Part shown: one piece after another, positions 18,189 through 27,294 of the stretch
Layout of the letters: the number at the start of each line of letters is the position of its first letter
Numbering within the stretch: position 1 is the first letter of the stretch
Source of the DNA: Spirosoma radiotolerans
GTDB taxonomy: Bacteria; Bacteroidota; Bacteroidia; Cytophagales; Spirosomataceae
Direction of reading: 5' to 3'
Assembly (NCBI RefSeq): GCF_000974425.1
Contig: NZ_CP010429.1
Coordinates: forward strand, 3,348,001-3,412,000
Length of the DNA: 64,000 nt
The notes under the pieces: generated by a model
The model's input: the letters and a program-made list of their open reading frames with translations, nothing else
What the model was told of the DNA's origin: nothing
Database searches by the model: none
Made by a program: the position numbers and the translations under genes

Positions 18189-19532
18189 TTAAATTCCAGG
18201 CTCCCAGCCTTTTTCGTACTGGCGAGTCCAGAGTTTCATCGCATCGGCATCGCGGATGTGGCCGTTTTTAGAATCAACCGCAAAAGATTTGTTGGTACGG
18301 TAAGCAATGTTCGCTAAATGACAGAGCAGCGTACTTCTGGCTCCTTCCTCAATCGTTGAATTCTGTTTGGCTTTGCCCCGAACGGCGTCGAAGAAATTCA
18401 TCATGTGGAGCGTCGTCATATCGCCACCGCCCCCTAGCGCCGTACCCGACTCAGACCCTTTGGATTTACTTGTTTTAATTACCTTGCCATCGCGGCTGAA
18501 GAGCGTATAGCCGTCGCGATCCACATAAACGGTGCCATTGCTCCCGTAAATGATGGTGCCTCGGTCGCTGCCGTAGGTTTTATGCCCGTTACGGCTTTTT
18601 CCATCCCATTTGATGATCTTATTGCCGGGAAACCGGAAGGTTGCGTCCATTGTATCATATACAGCCCAGCCATCTTCTGGAAATGACCGTTTCGCGGCTT
18701 CCACCGTGACGTATTCAGGAAATTCTACCTGCAGCGCCCAGCGAGCTACATCCAGTTCGTGGGTCGCATTGTTACCCGCTTCGGCGGTGCCATATGTCCA
18801 GCCGTACCAGTGCCAGTTGTAATCCCAGGTGTCGTGGGTGTATGGTACGCGGGGGGCTGGCCCCTGAAACAAGTCCCAGTCGAGACCGTCGGGAGCCGGT
18901 GCTTTTTTAGGAGCCGGAACTTCACCACGGGCATTGGCATAAAAGGCCACCGCTTTGTAAGGCGTTCCGATCACACCATTGTGAATCTGGCCAATGATAT
19001 CAATGGATTCCGGCGCAGAGCGTTGCTGATTCCCCATCTGGATAATTTTGCCGTATTTTTTCTGGAACTCAACCAGAATTTCGCCCTCGCGGGGATTATG
19101 GCTACAGGGCTTTTCCACGTACACGTGTTTCCCCGCCAGCACGGCCATCCAGGTACCCGGCGCATGCCAATGGTCGGGGGTCGCGTTGATCAGCACATCC
19201 ACATTCTTATCGGCAATCACCTTCCGGATATCGTTTTCCAGCTTGGGCGTGTAGGTGATGTGCTTGGAGAATTTTTGCACCGCGGCCTCGCGCTGTTTTT
19301 TCATTACGTCGCACAGATATACCAGCTCGACGTTGCTTTCTTTTTTGGAAATTGGCTCATAGTAAGCCGGTAGGCGCCGACCAAGTCCGGCAATGGCGAC
19401 ATTCAGCCGTTCGTTTGCTCCAATAATTTTAGCGTAGCTTTTAGCCGACATCCCATTTGCCAGCCCGCCAACGGTCAGGCCTGCGGTACCTAAAGCCGCT
19501 GTTTTGATAAATTCTCTTCTTGAGGTTTCCAT
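18189..19532 (-). CDS. Gfo/Idh/MocA family oxidoreductase with Tat signal
   Basis: Sugar or inositol dehydrogenase-like protein of 447 residues. A Tat signal (SRREFIKTAALGTAGL) opens the protein. The Rossmann part follows with NVAIAGLGRR, then ATPDHWHAPGTWMA and KHVYVEKPCSHN, whose EKP motif is diagnostic. The C-terminal part has the Bacteroidota-type GNNATHELDVARWAL. The frame extends 10 codons further to a TTG at 19562, but METSRREF is the natural Tat start. It lies 30 bases downstream of a sugar-isomerase-like gene with a Tat signal; together they look like a periplasmic sugar-modification pair. Confidence 0.9.
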   Translation of the reverse strand: METSRREFIKTAALGTAGLTVGGLANGMSAKSYAKIIGANERLNVAIAGLGRRLPAYYEPISKKESNVELVYLCDVMKKQREAAVQKFSKHITYTPKLENDIRKVIADKNVDVLINATPDHWHAPGTWMAVLAGKHVYVEKPCSHNPREGEILVEFQKKYGKIIQMGNQQRSAPESIDIIGQIHNGVIGTPYKAVAFYANARGEVPAPKKAPAPDGLDWDLFQGPAPRVPYTHDTWDYNWHWYGWTYGTAEAGNNATHELDVARWALQVEFPEYVTVEAAKRSFPEDGWAVYDTMDATFRFPGNKIIKWDGKSRNGHKTYGSDRGTIIYGSNGTVYVDRDGYTLFSRDGKVIKTSKSKGSESGTALGGGGDMTTLHMMNFFDAVRGKAKQNSTIEEGARSTLLCHLANIAYRTNKSFAVDSKNGHIRDADAMKLWTRQYEKGWEPGI

Positions 19533-19562
19533 TGTATTCAGGTTAATAATAGAGTTCGCCAA

Positions 19563-20426
19563 TTAGGCTTTTCGTTTGCCTTGTTTTGTGGCGTCACATA
19601 CACCTTTGAAGTAGCCGACGGATTCGGCAATGCCCGCCAGCGGATCTTTCATGTCTTTTTCATATTCCAGACTGCAACAGCCATCGTACTTGGTTTTGCG
19701 CAGCATGGCCACGAAGGCCGGTATGTCAATCACCCCGCGCCCTAGCTCACAAGTCGTACCTTCTTTAGAAGCTGCGGTTACGTTTTTCAGGTGAATATCA
19801 AAAATTCGCTTGGCGTATTTCTCCAGATCCGCAATCGGATCATCGCCGTATCGCTTGTCATGTCCCATGTCGAAACAAAGCCCGATGCGCGGGTCAAGAT
19901 CCTTCACCGCCGTATACACCGATGTGGCACTGGGAAACAATTTGATATCGGGTCCGTGGTTGTGAATCGCATAGCGCATATTGAACTCCTTCACTTTTTT
20001 GTCGATATAGGGCAAATCCTCCGGATTGGGAATACCGATAATCAGGTTGACACCCACGCGCTTTGCATAATCGAATCCGTTATCGATTTCCTGCTTCGTT
20101 TTCATGTAAATCGGCCCCACGGCGTAGCCTGTTACCCCCGACTGCTTCAGTTTTTCATGAAAGGCCGCAATTTCGTCGGTGGTGCTGGCATAGGGCAGGT
20201 GGAAATCTTTGATGCATAGGTAGTGAACGTCCGTTTTTTTCATCATCTCAAGCGCTGGCTCGAGCTTGAAGTTAACGAAACTAAACCCGGCCATCCCCAG
20301 CTTGAACAAATCATCGCCGGCTGCGCTGCGCGTTTCCGGTGTATTGGCCAATGCAATGGCCGGAGTCATACTAGCCAGGGCCACACAGCTGCCCGTATTT
20401 CTTAAAAATGATCGTCTTGTGGTCAT
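19563..20426 (-). CDS. Sugar phosphate isomerase/epimerase-like TIM-barrel protein, Tat-exported
   Basis: Protein of 287 residues of the xylose isomerase-like TIM barrel (AP endonuclease 2 family). A Tat signal, TTRRSFLRNTGSCVALASM, opens it. Barrel signatures are VNLIIGIPNPEDLPYIDKK, MRYAIHNHGPD, GLCFDMGHDKRYGDDP and DIHLKNV; the His, Asp and Glu residues there are candidates for metal binding and catalysis. Probably epimerises or isomerises a sugar derivative handled by the downstream oxidoreductase. The pair is transcribed from the shared region with the TolC-like gene. Confidence 0.87.
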   Translation of the reverse strand: MTTRRSFLRNTGSCVALASMTPAIALANTPETRSAAGDDLFKLGMAGFSFVNFKLEPALEMMKKTDVHYLCIKDFHLPYASTTDEIAAFHEKLKQSGVTGYAVGPIYMKTKQEIDNGFDYAKRVGVNLIIGIPNPEDLPYIDKKVKEFNMRYAIHNHGPDIKLFPSATSVYTAVKDLDPRIGLCFDMGHDKRYGDDPIADLEKYAKRIFDIHLKNVTAASKEGTTCELGRGVIDIPAFVAMLRKTKYDGCCSLEYEKDMKDPLAGIAESVGYFKGVCDATKQGKRKA

Positions 20427-20660
20427 GCTGACTAACGGGAAACACTACGTTTAGTAGTCTTAAAAAACGGCATGAGCCTTTTTCTACTGGCAGGATCGAA
20501 TTTTGGCTCAATGGCAGTACGATTCGAGCAGCCATTCAACGACTGAGAAGCGCCTTATTCAGGTTCGATACAGCTTTACGGGTGTTTTTCTCCGTTTCAC
20601 AAAAACAAGCGACTTTGCCTTTTCAAAACTTCTTTCATTTGGGTTTCCATTCGAAAAAAG

Positions 20661-21977
20661 ATGAATCGGTTTGCCCTTGCTGTCTTCTTATTTTGTTCAC
20701 TAACGGCTACTGCTCAAACCGTTATAAGCACGGTTCAGGAGGCCCTGACGTTTGTCCGGCGGCACAACCCAGACCTGGTGAATGCCCGTCAAAATCAATT
20801 GGTACAGGCCCAGCAACGCACAGCCACCAAAGCGACCCTGCTACCCCAGGCCCGCTTGTTTACCAATTTCGATTATAACTACGCCCTGCCGGTATCCCTT
20901 GTTCCGGCTGAATTCTTGGGCGGCAAGCCAGGCGAATTTCGAACGCTCCAATTCGGTCTTCCCTATGTGCTGGCCGCTGGAGTCGAAGTAACGGTTCCGA
21001 TAATTAACCGCCCAACCCGCGCTGACCTGGGTATTGTGGAACAAAATCTGCGAATTACAGATGATCAGACGCTGGTTTTGCAGGATGATATCTCGACCCA
21101 AACGGCTCGTGTGTATCACGCGGCCCTTCTGGCCCGGTCGGCCATTGCCATTACTCAGCGGAATCTGTCAGCCGCGGATACACTGACCCAAATTGCCAGT
21201 CAGCGGCTAACGAAGGGCTTGATTGAACCCCTGGAATACAACCGGATACGCTCGGTGCAGTTGACAACGGCGGACGTACTTTACCAGAATGAACTGGCGT
21301 ATACCCGAAACCTCAACCAGCTCAAGCTGTTGCTTGGCTTAACCCTCGCCGATAGTCTGGTGCTTACGGAAGACCTGTCTACCCGCTCACTCGGAACGAC
21401 TAGCTTTACGATACCGGCGAATCCGGTTGAACGCCCCCAGATAACGCTTCAGCAGGCCCGCATCGAACTGGCCCGATTACAACTCAATCGCGAACGATTA
21501 CAACGCTGGCCAACCTTGTCAGCCTATGGTCGATTTACGGAACAGGCGCAACGGAATCAGATCAACTTCCTGAATGCCAATCAGCCCTGGTACCAGATTG
21601 GCGTAACCGGTTTGCAGTTCAACTGGTCCCTGTATACGGGTGGACTTCGCACCAGCAATTTACTACGGGCCCGGCTACAACTAAAACTGGCAGAATCGCA
21701 ATTGATGTATGAACGCAATCGACAGCAGACCGATACAGAAGATATCCGAAATACGTATAACCAGGCCATACGGTCGCTGGAGCTGAACCGACAGAATTAT
21801 GACCTTAGCAACCAAAATGTGCAGATCGCGCTGATCAAATACCGGTCGGGTTTGTTCGCCTACGATCAGTACCTCAACGTATTCAACGAGGCCTTAACGG
21901 CCCAGAACCGGTATCTGAACAATTTGTCAAACGCCTTTATCAACCAAACCATCTTACAGATTAGAAACGGACAGTAG
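20661..21977 (+). CDS. TolC family outer-membrane efflux protein
   Basis: Outer-membrane channel of 438 residues, signal peptide 1-18 (LTATAQT). Two TolC-type coiled-coil halves are visible: the first with LTFVRRHNPDLVNARQNQL, the second with LNRQNYDLSNQNVQIALIKYRSGLFAYDQYL. It lies first in a co-oriented run of adaptor, permease, ATPase, kinase and regulator, so it is the exit duct of that exporter. The start at 20661 gives a complete signal peptide. Confidence 0.92.
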   Translation: MNRFALAVFLFCSLTATAQTVISTVQEALTFVRRHNPDLVNARQNQLVQAQQRTATKATLLPQARLFTNFDYNYALPVSLVPAEFLGGKPGEFRTLQFGLPYVLAAGVEVTVPIINRPTRADLGIVEQNLRITDDQTLVLQDDISTQTARVYHAALLARSAIAITQRNLSAADTLTQIASQRLTKGLIEPLEYNRIRSVQLTTADVLYQNELAYTRNLNQLKLLLGLTLADSLVLTEDLSTRSLGTTSFTIPANPVERPQITLQQARIELARLQLNRERLQRWPTLSAYGRFTEQAQRNQINFLNANQPWYQIGVTGLQFNWSLYTGGLRTSNLLRARLQLKLAESQLMYERNRQQTDTEDIRNTYNQAIRSLELNRQNYDLSNQNVQIALIKYRSGLFAYDQYLNVFNEALTAQNRYLNNLSNAFINQTILQIRNGQ

Positions 21978-22080
21978 ATCAATCCGTTAAGCGCTGAAAC
22001 GTTTCGTCAGCTTTTCAGGCCTACTCCCGCTTGATTCCTGATCCAAAACGAAGTGCCTGAGCTACAGTTATTCACATTCC

Positions 22081-23178
22081 ATGAAAACGAACGTTTATTT
22101 ACTCTTACTTTACCTGCTGAATGCCGCCTGTACATCCAGTAGCGACGGCACAACGCCCACCTATCGGGCGCTGACAGAAGCCGTCTATGCTTCGGGCAAT
22201 GTATATCCCCGCAATGAGTATACGGTTACGGCCGATGCTACCGGCGTGTTACAACAACGCTTGGTCAACGAAGGCGATTCGATTCATCGAAATCAGTTGT
22301 TGTTCGTGCTGGAAAGTGCTTCCGAAGATGCCCGTCAGCAGGCAGCGGCCCGTGCCTACCGGCAGGCACGGGCAAATTTGGGGGCCAAATCGCCCGTGCT
22401 GGCTGAACTGGAGGCTCAGGTACGAAACGCCCGAACCCGGCTCAGCAACGACTCGATCAATTACAACCGGTTCAAGGAATTATATAGCCAGAATGCCACA
22501 TCACGGGCAGAACTGGAACGGGCCGAGTTGAATTATACCCTGTCTCGCAATAGCCTTCGTGCGCAACTCAATACGTTCCAGCGCAACCGGGATCAAATCC
22601 GGCTCGATGTGGCCAACAACCGCAGTCAACTTGTAACCAGCGAAGTGGCGGGCCGCAATACCCGCGTTCGCAGTTTTGTGGATGGGAAAGTGTACGAGGT
22701 TTACAAAGATCCCGGCGAGGTTGTTCGGTTGGGGGATCAACTGGCGTTGGTGGGCAGCGGGACGAAGCTGTATGCTCAACTGGCCGTCGATGAAAGCGAT
22801 TTCGGACGGATTCGGGTGGGCCAATCGGTCATACTTAAAGCGGATGTGTATAAAGACAAAGTGTTCAGGGCGCGCGTCAGTAAAGTGTATCCAAAACTAA
22901 ACCGCACCGATCAATCCTTTCGTGTGGATGCCGAATTCACGGGAGAAAAACCCGACTCGTATTACGGCTTAACGGTGGAAGCGAACATTATCATCAGCGA
23001 GAATCCACACGTGCTAACCATTCCCAAAGCCTACGTCATCGGGGCCGACAGCGTGCTGGTGGAAAAAGATGGCAAAAAACAAAAAGTAAAATTTCAGAAA
23101 GGTGCCGAAAACTTCGATCTGGTCCAGGTAAAAGGCGGACTAACGGAAACGAGTAAACTACTACTGAATGATGAGTGA
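22081..23178 (+). CDS. Efflux periplasmic adaptor (HlyD/MacA-like) lipoprotein
   Basis: Membrane-fusion protein of 365 residues. A lipobox (YLLNAAC, Cys at residue 17) anchors it. A lipoyl/biotin-like half (QQRLVNEGDSIHRNQLLFVL), a long helical hairpin (about 90-190) rich in Arg, Ala and Asn, then VRSFVDGKVYEVYKDPGEVVRLGDQLALVG and the beta-barrel domain ending in the IPKAYVIGADSVLV region. Bridges the permease and the TolC-like channel. 104 bases after the TolC gene and 75 bases before the permease, so likely one operon. Confidence 0.9.
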   Translation: MKTNVYLLLLYLLNAACTSSSDGTTPTYRALTEAVYASGNVYPRNEYTVTADATGVLQQRLVNEGDSIHRNQLLFVLESASEDARQQAAARAYRQARANLGAKSPVLAELEAQVRNARTRLSNDSINYNRFKELYSQNATSRAELERAELNYTLSRNSLRAQLNTFQRNRDQIRLDVANNRSQLVTSEVAGRNTRVRSFVDGKVYEVYKDPGEVVRLGDQLALVGSGTKLYAQLAVDESDFGRIRVGQSVILKADVYKDKVFRARVSKVYPKLNRTDQSFRVDAEFTGEKPDSYYGLTVEANIIISENPHVLTIPKAYVIGADSVLVEKDGKKQKVKFQKGAENFDLVQVKGGLTETSKLLLNDE

Positions 23179-23252
23179 CAAATTATGAACGATGAATAAG
23201 TCGTGCGCCCTAGTTTATGTATTCTTCATTCATCACGCTTCATTAACGAAAG

Positions 23253-24503
23253 ATGGATCTACACATCACCTCCCAGATTGCCCAGACGCACCTGCTGGCC
23301 AAAAAGCGGCAGACGCTCGTTGCCATGCTGGGCGTAACCTTCGGTATTGCGATGTTCATTACGATGATTTCGTTTATGCAGGGTGTCAACCAGTTTCTGG
23401 AGGATTCCGCCCTGGACGCCAGCCCACACATTCGGATGTATAACGAAGTGAACACGCAGCGGCCGGGCCTCATCGATGAGCTTCATCCGGGCAACTTCAA
23501 CGTCATTTACCATCAGAAACCAAAAGACGAACAGGCCCGCATTAAAAATGGAATGGCCATTGCCGAACGAATCGAGCGGGAGCCGGGCGTGCTGGGATCA
23601 TCGCCCCAGGTTGCTACGCAGGCCTTTTACAATAATGGTCCTATACAGCTTTCCGGCACGATTTCAGGGGTGGACATTGACCGGGAAAACCGGCTGTATA
23701 AGTTAAGCACCCGGCTCAAGACGGGCAATCTGAATGCCTTGAAGACAAACCCCGATGGCCTGATCATGGGCTCGGTGCTGGCCCGAAAACTTAATGTCGT
23801 TGTGGGCGACAAGGTGACGGTGACAACGCCCAAGGGCGGCATCCGTATTCTGCGCGTAGTCGGCACGTTTGGTTTTGGAGTTGGCACCGTCGATAACACC
23901 AAGAGTTACGCCAATCTGTCGACGGTGCAGGAAATGCTGCAGAAAGACCCGAGCTACATCACCGACATTCACATTAAAATGGTTGACCCCTTGCAGGCAC
24001 TTCCCTTCGGAAAACGGCTGCGAGCCGTGTACGGCTATTATACAGAGGACTGGGCTACGGCCAACACCGCGATTCTGGCGGGCGAGAAGATCCGCAACAT
24101 GCTGACTTACGTCGTTTCCATTACGTTGCTGGTTGTGGCCGGGTTTGGCATTTACAACATCATGAACATGACGGTCATTAACAAAATCAAGGACATCGCG
24201 ATTCTGAAAGCTACGGGTTTTGAGGGCCGGGATATCATCGCTATTTTTCTGTTACAGGCCGCTTTTATCGGTTTGTCGGGTGGATTGCTGGGACTGGGAA
24301 TTGGTTTCGGGCTGAGCTACCTGCTCTCGATCACTCCCTTTGACGCAGGTGATTTTCTGAGCATCAAAACGTTTCCAGTCATTTTTGCACCTAAATACTA
24401 CGGTATGGGTCTCCTGTTCGGCGTAATTACGACCGTTCTGGCAGGCTATTTCCCCTCCCGAAAAGCCGCCCAGGTCGACCCGGTGTCTATCTTGAGAGGA
24501 TAG
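23253..24503 (+). CDS. ABC transporter permease, MacB/FtsX-type
   Basis: Inner-membrane protein of 416 residues with four membrane segments: one near residues 20-45 (RQTLVAMLGVTFGIAMFITMI), and three at the C-terminus (VVSITLLVVAGFGIYNIMNM, IFLLQAAFIGLSGGLLGLGI, and GMGLLFGVITTVLAGYFPSR). A ~230-residue periplasmic MacB core domain lies between them. The terminal AAQVDPVSILRG motif is typical of FtsX/MacB permeases. It is the second half of a tripartite exporter; the substrate is unknown and could be a lipid, peptide or drug. Confidence 0.92.
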   Translation: MDLHITSQIAQTHLLAKKRQTLVAMLGVTFGIAMFITMISFMQGVNQFLEDSALDASPHIRMYNEVNTQRPGLIDELHPGNFNVIYHQKPKDEQARIKNGMAIAERIEREPGVLGSSPQVATQAFYNNGPIQLSGTISGVDIDRENRLYKLSTRLKTGNLNALKTNPDGLIMGSVLARKLNVVVGDKVTVTTPKGGIRILRVVGTFGFGVGTVDNTKSYANLSTVQEMLQKDPSYITDIHIKMVDPLQALPFGKRLRAVYGYYTEDWATANTAILAGEKIRNMLTYVVSITLLVVAGFGIYNIMNMTVINKIKDIAILKATGFEGRDIIAIFLLQAAFIGLSGGLLGLGIGFGLSYLLSITPFDAGDFLSIKTFPVIFAPKYYGMGLLFGVITTVLAGYFPSRKAAQVDPVSILRG

Positions 24504-24511
24504 TTATTTAG

Positions 24512-24572
24512 GTAGGATATAGGATGTATTTCTCAAGCCATACATCTTATAGCCTACATCATACATCATACA
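24512..24572. repeat. Spacer hairpin with short tandem repeats
   Basis: GTAGGATATAGGATGTAT (24512-24529) pairs with 24540-24557 at 16 of 18 positions around a 10-base loop. It is followed by tandem ATCATACATC copies to 24574, just before the ATPase start at 24580. Similar structures fill other spacers in this window. Confidence 0.75.
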
Positions 24573-24579
24573 TCTTTCT

Positions 24580-25269
24580 ATGGCCACTGTTCTTTCTGCC
24601 CGGCAACTCAATAAATACTTTTACGACCCGGAAAAATTTCAGGTGTTGAACGACGTGACGTTCGATGTGCAGGCGGGTGAATTTCTGGCTATTGTAGGAA
24701 AGTCGGGCTGTGGCAAATCGACCCTGCTGTACCTGCTCTCGACAATGGATACCGAATACGATGGTCAGATTGAGATGGCGGGCACAAAAGTAACGGGGCG
24801 CAGCCAGGATTTTCTCGCTCATTTTCGCAATGAACACCTCGGCTTTGTTTTTCAGTTTCACTTCCTGCTACCCGAATTTTCGGTCTTACAAAACGTCATG
24901 CTGCCTGGTTTGAAACTGGGCAAATACTCAGACAAGGAAATTGAAGAGCGTGCAATGGACAAATTACGCCTGATTGGCATGGCCGACTACGCCCGCAAAC
25001 CAGCCAGTAAGTTATCTGGAGGGCAGCAGCAGCGGGTGGCCATTGCCAGGGCCCTCATCAACGACCCAACCATTATCATGGGCGATGAACCAACGGGCAA
25101 CCTGGACCGGGCCAATACCGAAAATGTCTTCGAAATTTTTCGTGACCTTGCCCAAAAAGGGCAAACCATTATTGCTGTTACCCACGATCCCGACTTTGCC
25201 GCCGGAACGGATCGCGTTATTGAAATGTCGGACGGGATGATCATCGCCAGTCATGAAAATAAAGTTTAA
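24580..25269 (+). CDS. ABC transporter ATP-binding protein, LolD/MacB-type
   Basis: ATPase of 229 residues that powers the neighbouring permease. Walker A GKSGCGKST lies at about residues 40-48, the Q-loop in FVFQFHFLLPEFSVLQNVM, signature LSGGQQQR near 146-153, Walker B IIMGDEPTGNLD near 165-176, H-loop in IIAVTHDPDFA. The LSGGQQQR and TGNLD form is typical of the LolD/MacB subfamily. Its 3' end overlaps the kinase gene by 17 bases, which suggests translational coupling. Confidence 0.95.
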   Translation: MATVLSARQLNKYFYDPEKFQVLNDVTFDVQAGEFLAIVGKSGCGKSTLLYLLSTMDTEYDGQIEMAGTKVTGRSQDFLAHFRNEHLGFVFQFHFLLPEFSVLQNVMLPGLKLGKYSDKEIEERAMDKLRLIGMADYARKPASKLSGGQQQRVAIARALINDPTIIMGDEPTGNLDRANTENVFEIFRDLAQKGQTIIAVTHDPDFAAGTDRVIEMSDGMIIASHENKV

Positions 25270-26278
25270 CAAATACGTCGAAATTGGCTTACTCTGGATC
25301 GCGCTGGGAGGCATTATCGCCCGCCAGTGGCTCATTCCCAGCATCACCTGGCAGTTACAGGCCTTCCTGTTCCTGCTATCCTTTGTGATGTTAAACCTGA
25401 TCTGGATCTTTCATTATGTCTTTAATGAGTGGCTGAATCAGCGGCTACCATTCGAGAAAAATGTACGCTGGCGCATTATCGTTCAGGTTCTGGGTGGCTG
25501 GTCTATTGTCAAGACCGTTTACGTAACCTGTGGGTACTTTATTGCGACAGAGCTCTTTACACCCGTGCTATCCATGATCAATAAGTTTACCTTTATCATC
25601 GTTGGGGTAATGGTTTTCCTGGTGAACACGGTCATTTGTCTGGGCTTCATGGCCAGCCATTTATTAAAACGATGGCAGGAAAATGCCATTCGAACGGCTC
25701 AATTGGAAAAAGAGAAAGTGCAGGTGCAACTTGACAGCTTAAAAAACCAGATTAGTCCGCACTTTTTATTTAACAGTCTTTCTTCGCTCGATAGCCTGAT
25801 CGATGACAACCCGGTGCTGGCGCGGCAGTTTCTACACCAGTTATCGAAAGTATTCCGGTATGTGTTACAACACAAAGAAAAGGCGCTGGTGCCGCTCGAA
25901 ACGGAGTTAGAGTTTATCAAAAACTACATTTCGTTGCTGCACACCCGCTTTGACGGCGCCTTTATTATTCAATGTCAAATCGATGATAAGGCACTTGACC
26001 AGCAAATTGTGCCTGTCACGCTGCAGATTTTAATCGAAAATGCCATTAAGCACAACATCATTAGCGAGGCCCGACCACTCACGGTCACCATCAGCGCCGG
26101 CGATGGTTATGTGTCCGTAACAAACCCGATTCAACGCAAGCGACAAGTCGAAACGGCCAATAAACAGGGGCTCGAAAACCTGAAATTGTTGTATGCATAC
26201 CTGAGTGACCGCCCCGTCGACATTGACGATACAGATACGTTTTTTTGCGTCCGATTACCATTGTTGGAGGTTGGCTGA
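25253..26278 (+). CDS. LytS-family sensor histidine kinase
   Basis: Membrane kinase of 341 residues. About four N-terminal membrane segments (to residue ~135), then the His_kinase domain (PF06580): SLKNQISPHFLFNSLSSLD with the phospho-accepting His at 170. N-box VTLQILIENAIKHN binds ATP. The C-terminal GHKL-type domain is short (HATPase_c). It overlaps the ATPase gene and lies just before the LytTR regulator, so the transporter and its two-component system form one unit. Confidence 0.93.
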   Translation: MKIKFNKYVEIGLLWIALGGIIARQWLIPSITWQLQAFLFLLSFVMLNLIWIFHYVFNEWLNQRLPFEKNVRWRIIVQVLGGWSIVKTVYVTCGYFIATELFTPVLSMINKFTFIIVGVMVFLVNTVICLGFMASHLLKRWQENAIRTAQLEKEKVQVQLDSLKNQISPHFLFNSLSSLDSLIDDNPVLARQFLHQLSKVFRYVLQHKEKALVPLETELEFIKNYISLLHTRFDGAFIIQCQIDDKALDQQIVPVTLQILIENAIKHNIISEARPLTVTISAGDGYVSVTNPIQRKRQVETANKQGLENLKLLYAYLSDRPVDIDDTDTFFCVRLPLLEVG

Positions 26279-26301
26279 GTACGTAGTACTCGGTTTTGGC
26301 T

Positions 26302-26379
26302 TTCGGTTTACGTTAGACGCGAAGGCTCCCGAATAACTATAAGCACCAGCCGCCCCTATACCGATTAGCGTAAACCGAA
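26302..26379. repeat. Inverted repeat in the kinase-regulator spacer
   Basis: TTCGGTTTACGTTA (26302-26315) pairs with TAGCGTAAACCGAA (26366-26379) with one mismatch, 50 bases apart. The right arm ends six bases before the regulator start at 26386. Confidence 0.6.
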
Positions 26380-26385
26380 TATCCC

Positions 26386-27174
26386 ATGACGATTCTGTTA
26401 ATTGAAGACGAGCCGCTCATTGCCCGGCAACTACAGAAACTGGTTCGTGTCTTGGAGCCAGGAGCTACCATCGATGGACCGCTTGCCAGCGTTCAGAGCA
26501 TTTGTGCCTATTTCAACACGATTCGCTCGACAGCCCGACTAACCCCGGACCTCGTTATCGCTGACATTCAGCTTGCTGATGGCGTGAGTTTCGAGGCTTT
26601 TCAGCAGGTTGGACTCGATGTGCCGGTTATTTTTATCACCGCTTTTGATGAATATGCCATCCGGGCTTTTAAACTGAATAGCATTGATTACCTGCTCAAA
26701 CCCATTGATCCCAACGACTTGAAAACAGCACTGGTCAAATACCATCGTTGGGTGGCAAACGGCATGACTGGTTTCAGTGAACAATTTCAGCAGTTCCTCA
26801 GCCAGATACTCGAAAGACCTACTACCCCACAATACAAACGGCGATTCACGGGGCACTACCTCCGACAAATTATGTCGGTTACCCAGGAAGAGACAGCCTA
26901 TTTTCTCCGCAATGAACTCATCTACCTATACACCAACGACGGTCGGAAATTAATTACCGATTACAAAACGCTCGATGAACTGGAAGAACTCCTCGATCCG
27001 GCCTGCTTCTTCCGGGCGAATCGCCAGTGCCTGGTTCATCTCAATGCGGTTGCGGGCTATCGGCCGCTCGACAACAGTAAACTTCAGATCGCACTGAAGC
27101 CCCCTCATGAAGCGCTGGAGTTGCTGGTTAGCAAAGAAAAAGCCGCTGCTTTTCGACACTGGATCGAAGGGTGA
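26386..27174 (+). CDS. LytTR family response regulator
   Basis: Response regulator of 262 residues. The receiver domain spans 1-125: IEDEPL near the start, the phospho-accepting Asp at 60 in VIADIQLADG, then IFITAFDEYAIRAF and LNSIDYLLKPI. The C-terminal LytTR DNA-binding domain spans about 160-262 (FLRNELIYLYTNDGRKLI, FRANRQCLVHLNAV). It is the partner of the LytS-type kinase directly upstream and probably controls the efflux cassette before it. Confidence 0.95.
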   Translation: MTILLIEDEPLIARQLQKLVRVLEPGATIDGPLASVQSICAYFNTIRSTARLTPDLVIADIQLADGVSFEAFQQVGLDVPVIFITAFDEYAIRAFKLNSIDYLLKPIDPNDLKTALVKYHRWVANGMTGFSEQFQQFLSQILERPTTPQYKRRFTGHYLRQIMSVTQEETAYFLRNELIYLYTNDGRKLITDYKTLDELEELLDPACFFRANRQCLVHLNAVAGYRPLDNSKLQIALKPPHEALELLVSKEKAAAFRHWIEG

Positions 27175-27294
27175 ATAGACCTGTCTACCGTTCATCCTAA
27201 TTTTTGTTAACACGTTATAATACCCGTTGTTAAACAATTCCTTTCTGCGTAACTATACGGTTAGTTTATTGACAACCCAACTAACTGTATTTTT

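Noticed and set aside
19510-19562. Longer start for the Gfo/Idh/MocA gene at 19562
   Set aside because: The codon is TTG, and the Tat signal begins naturally at 19532.
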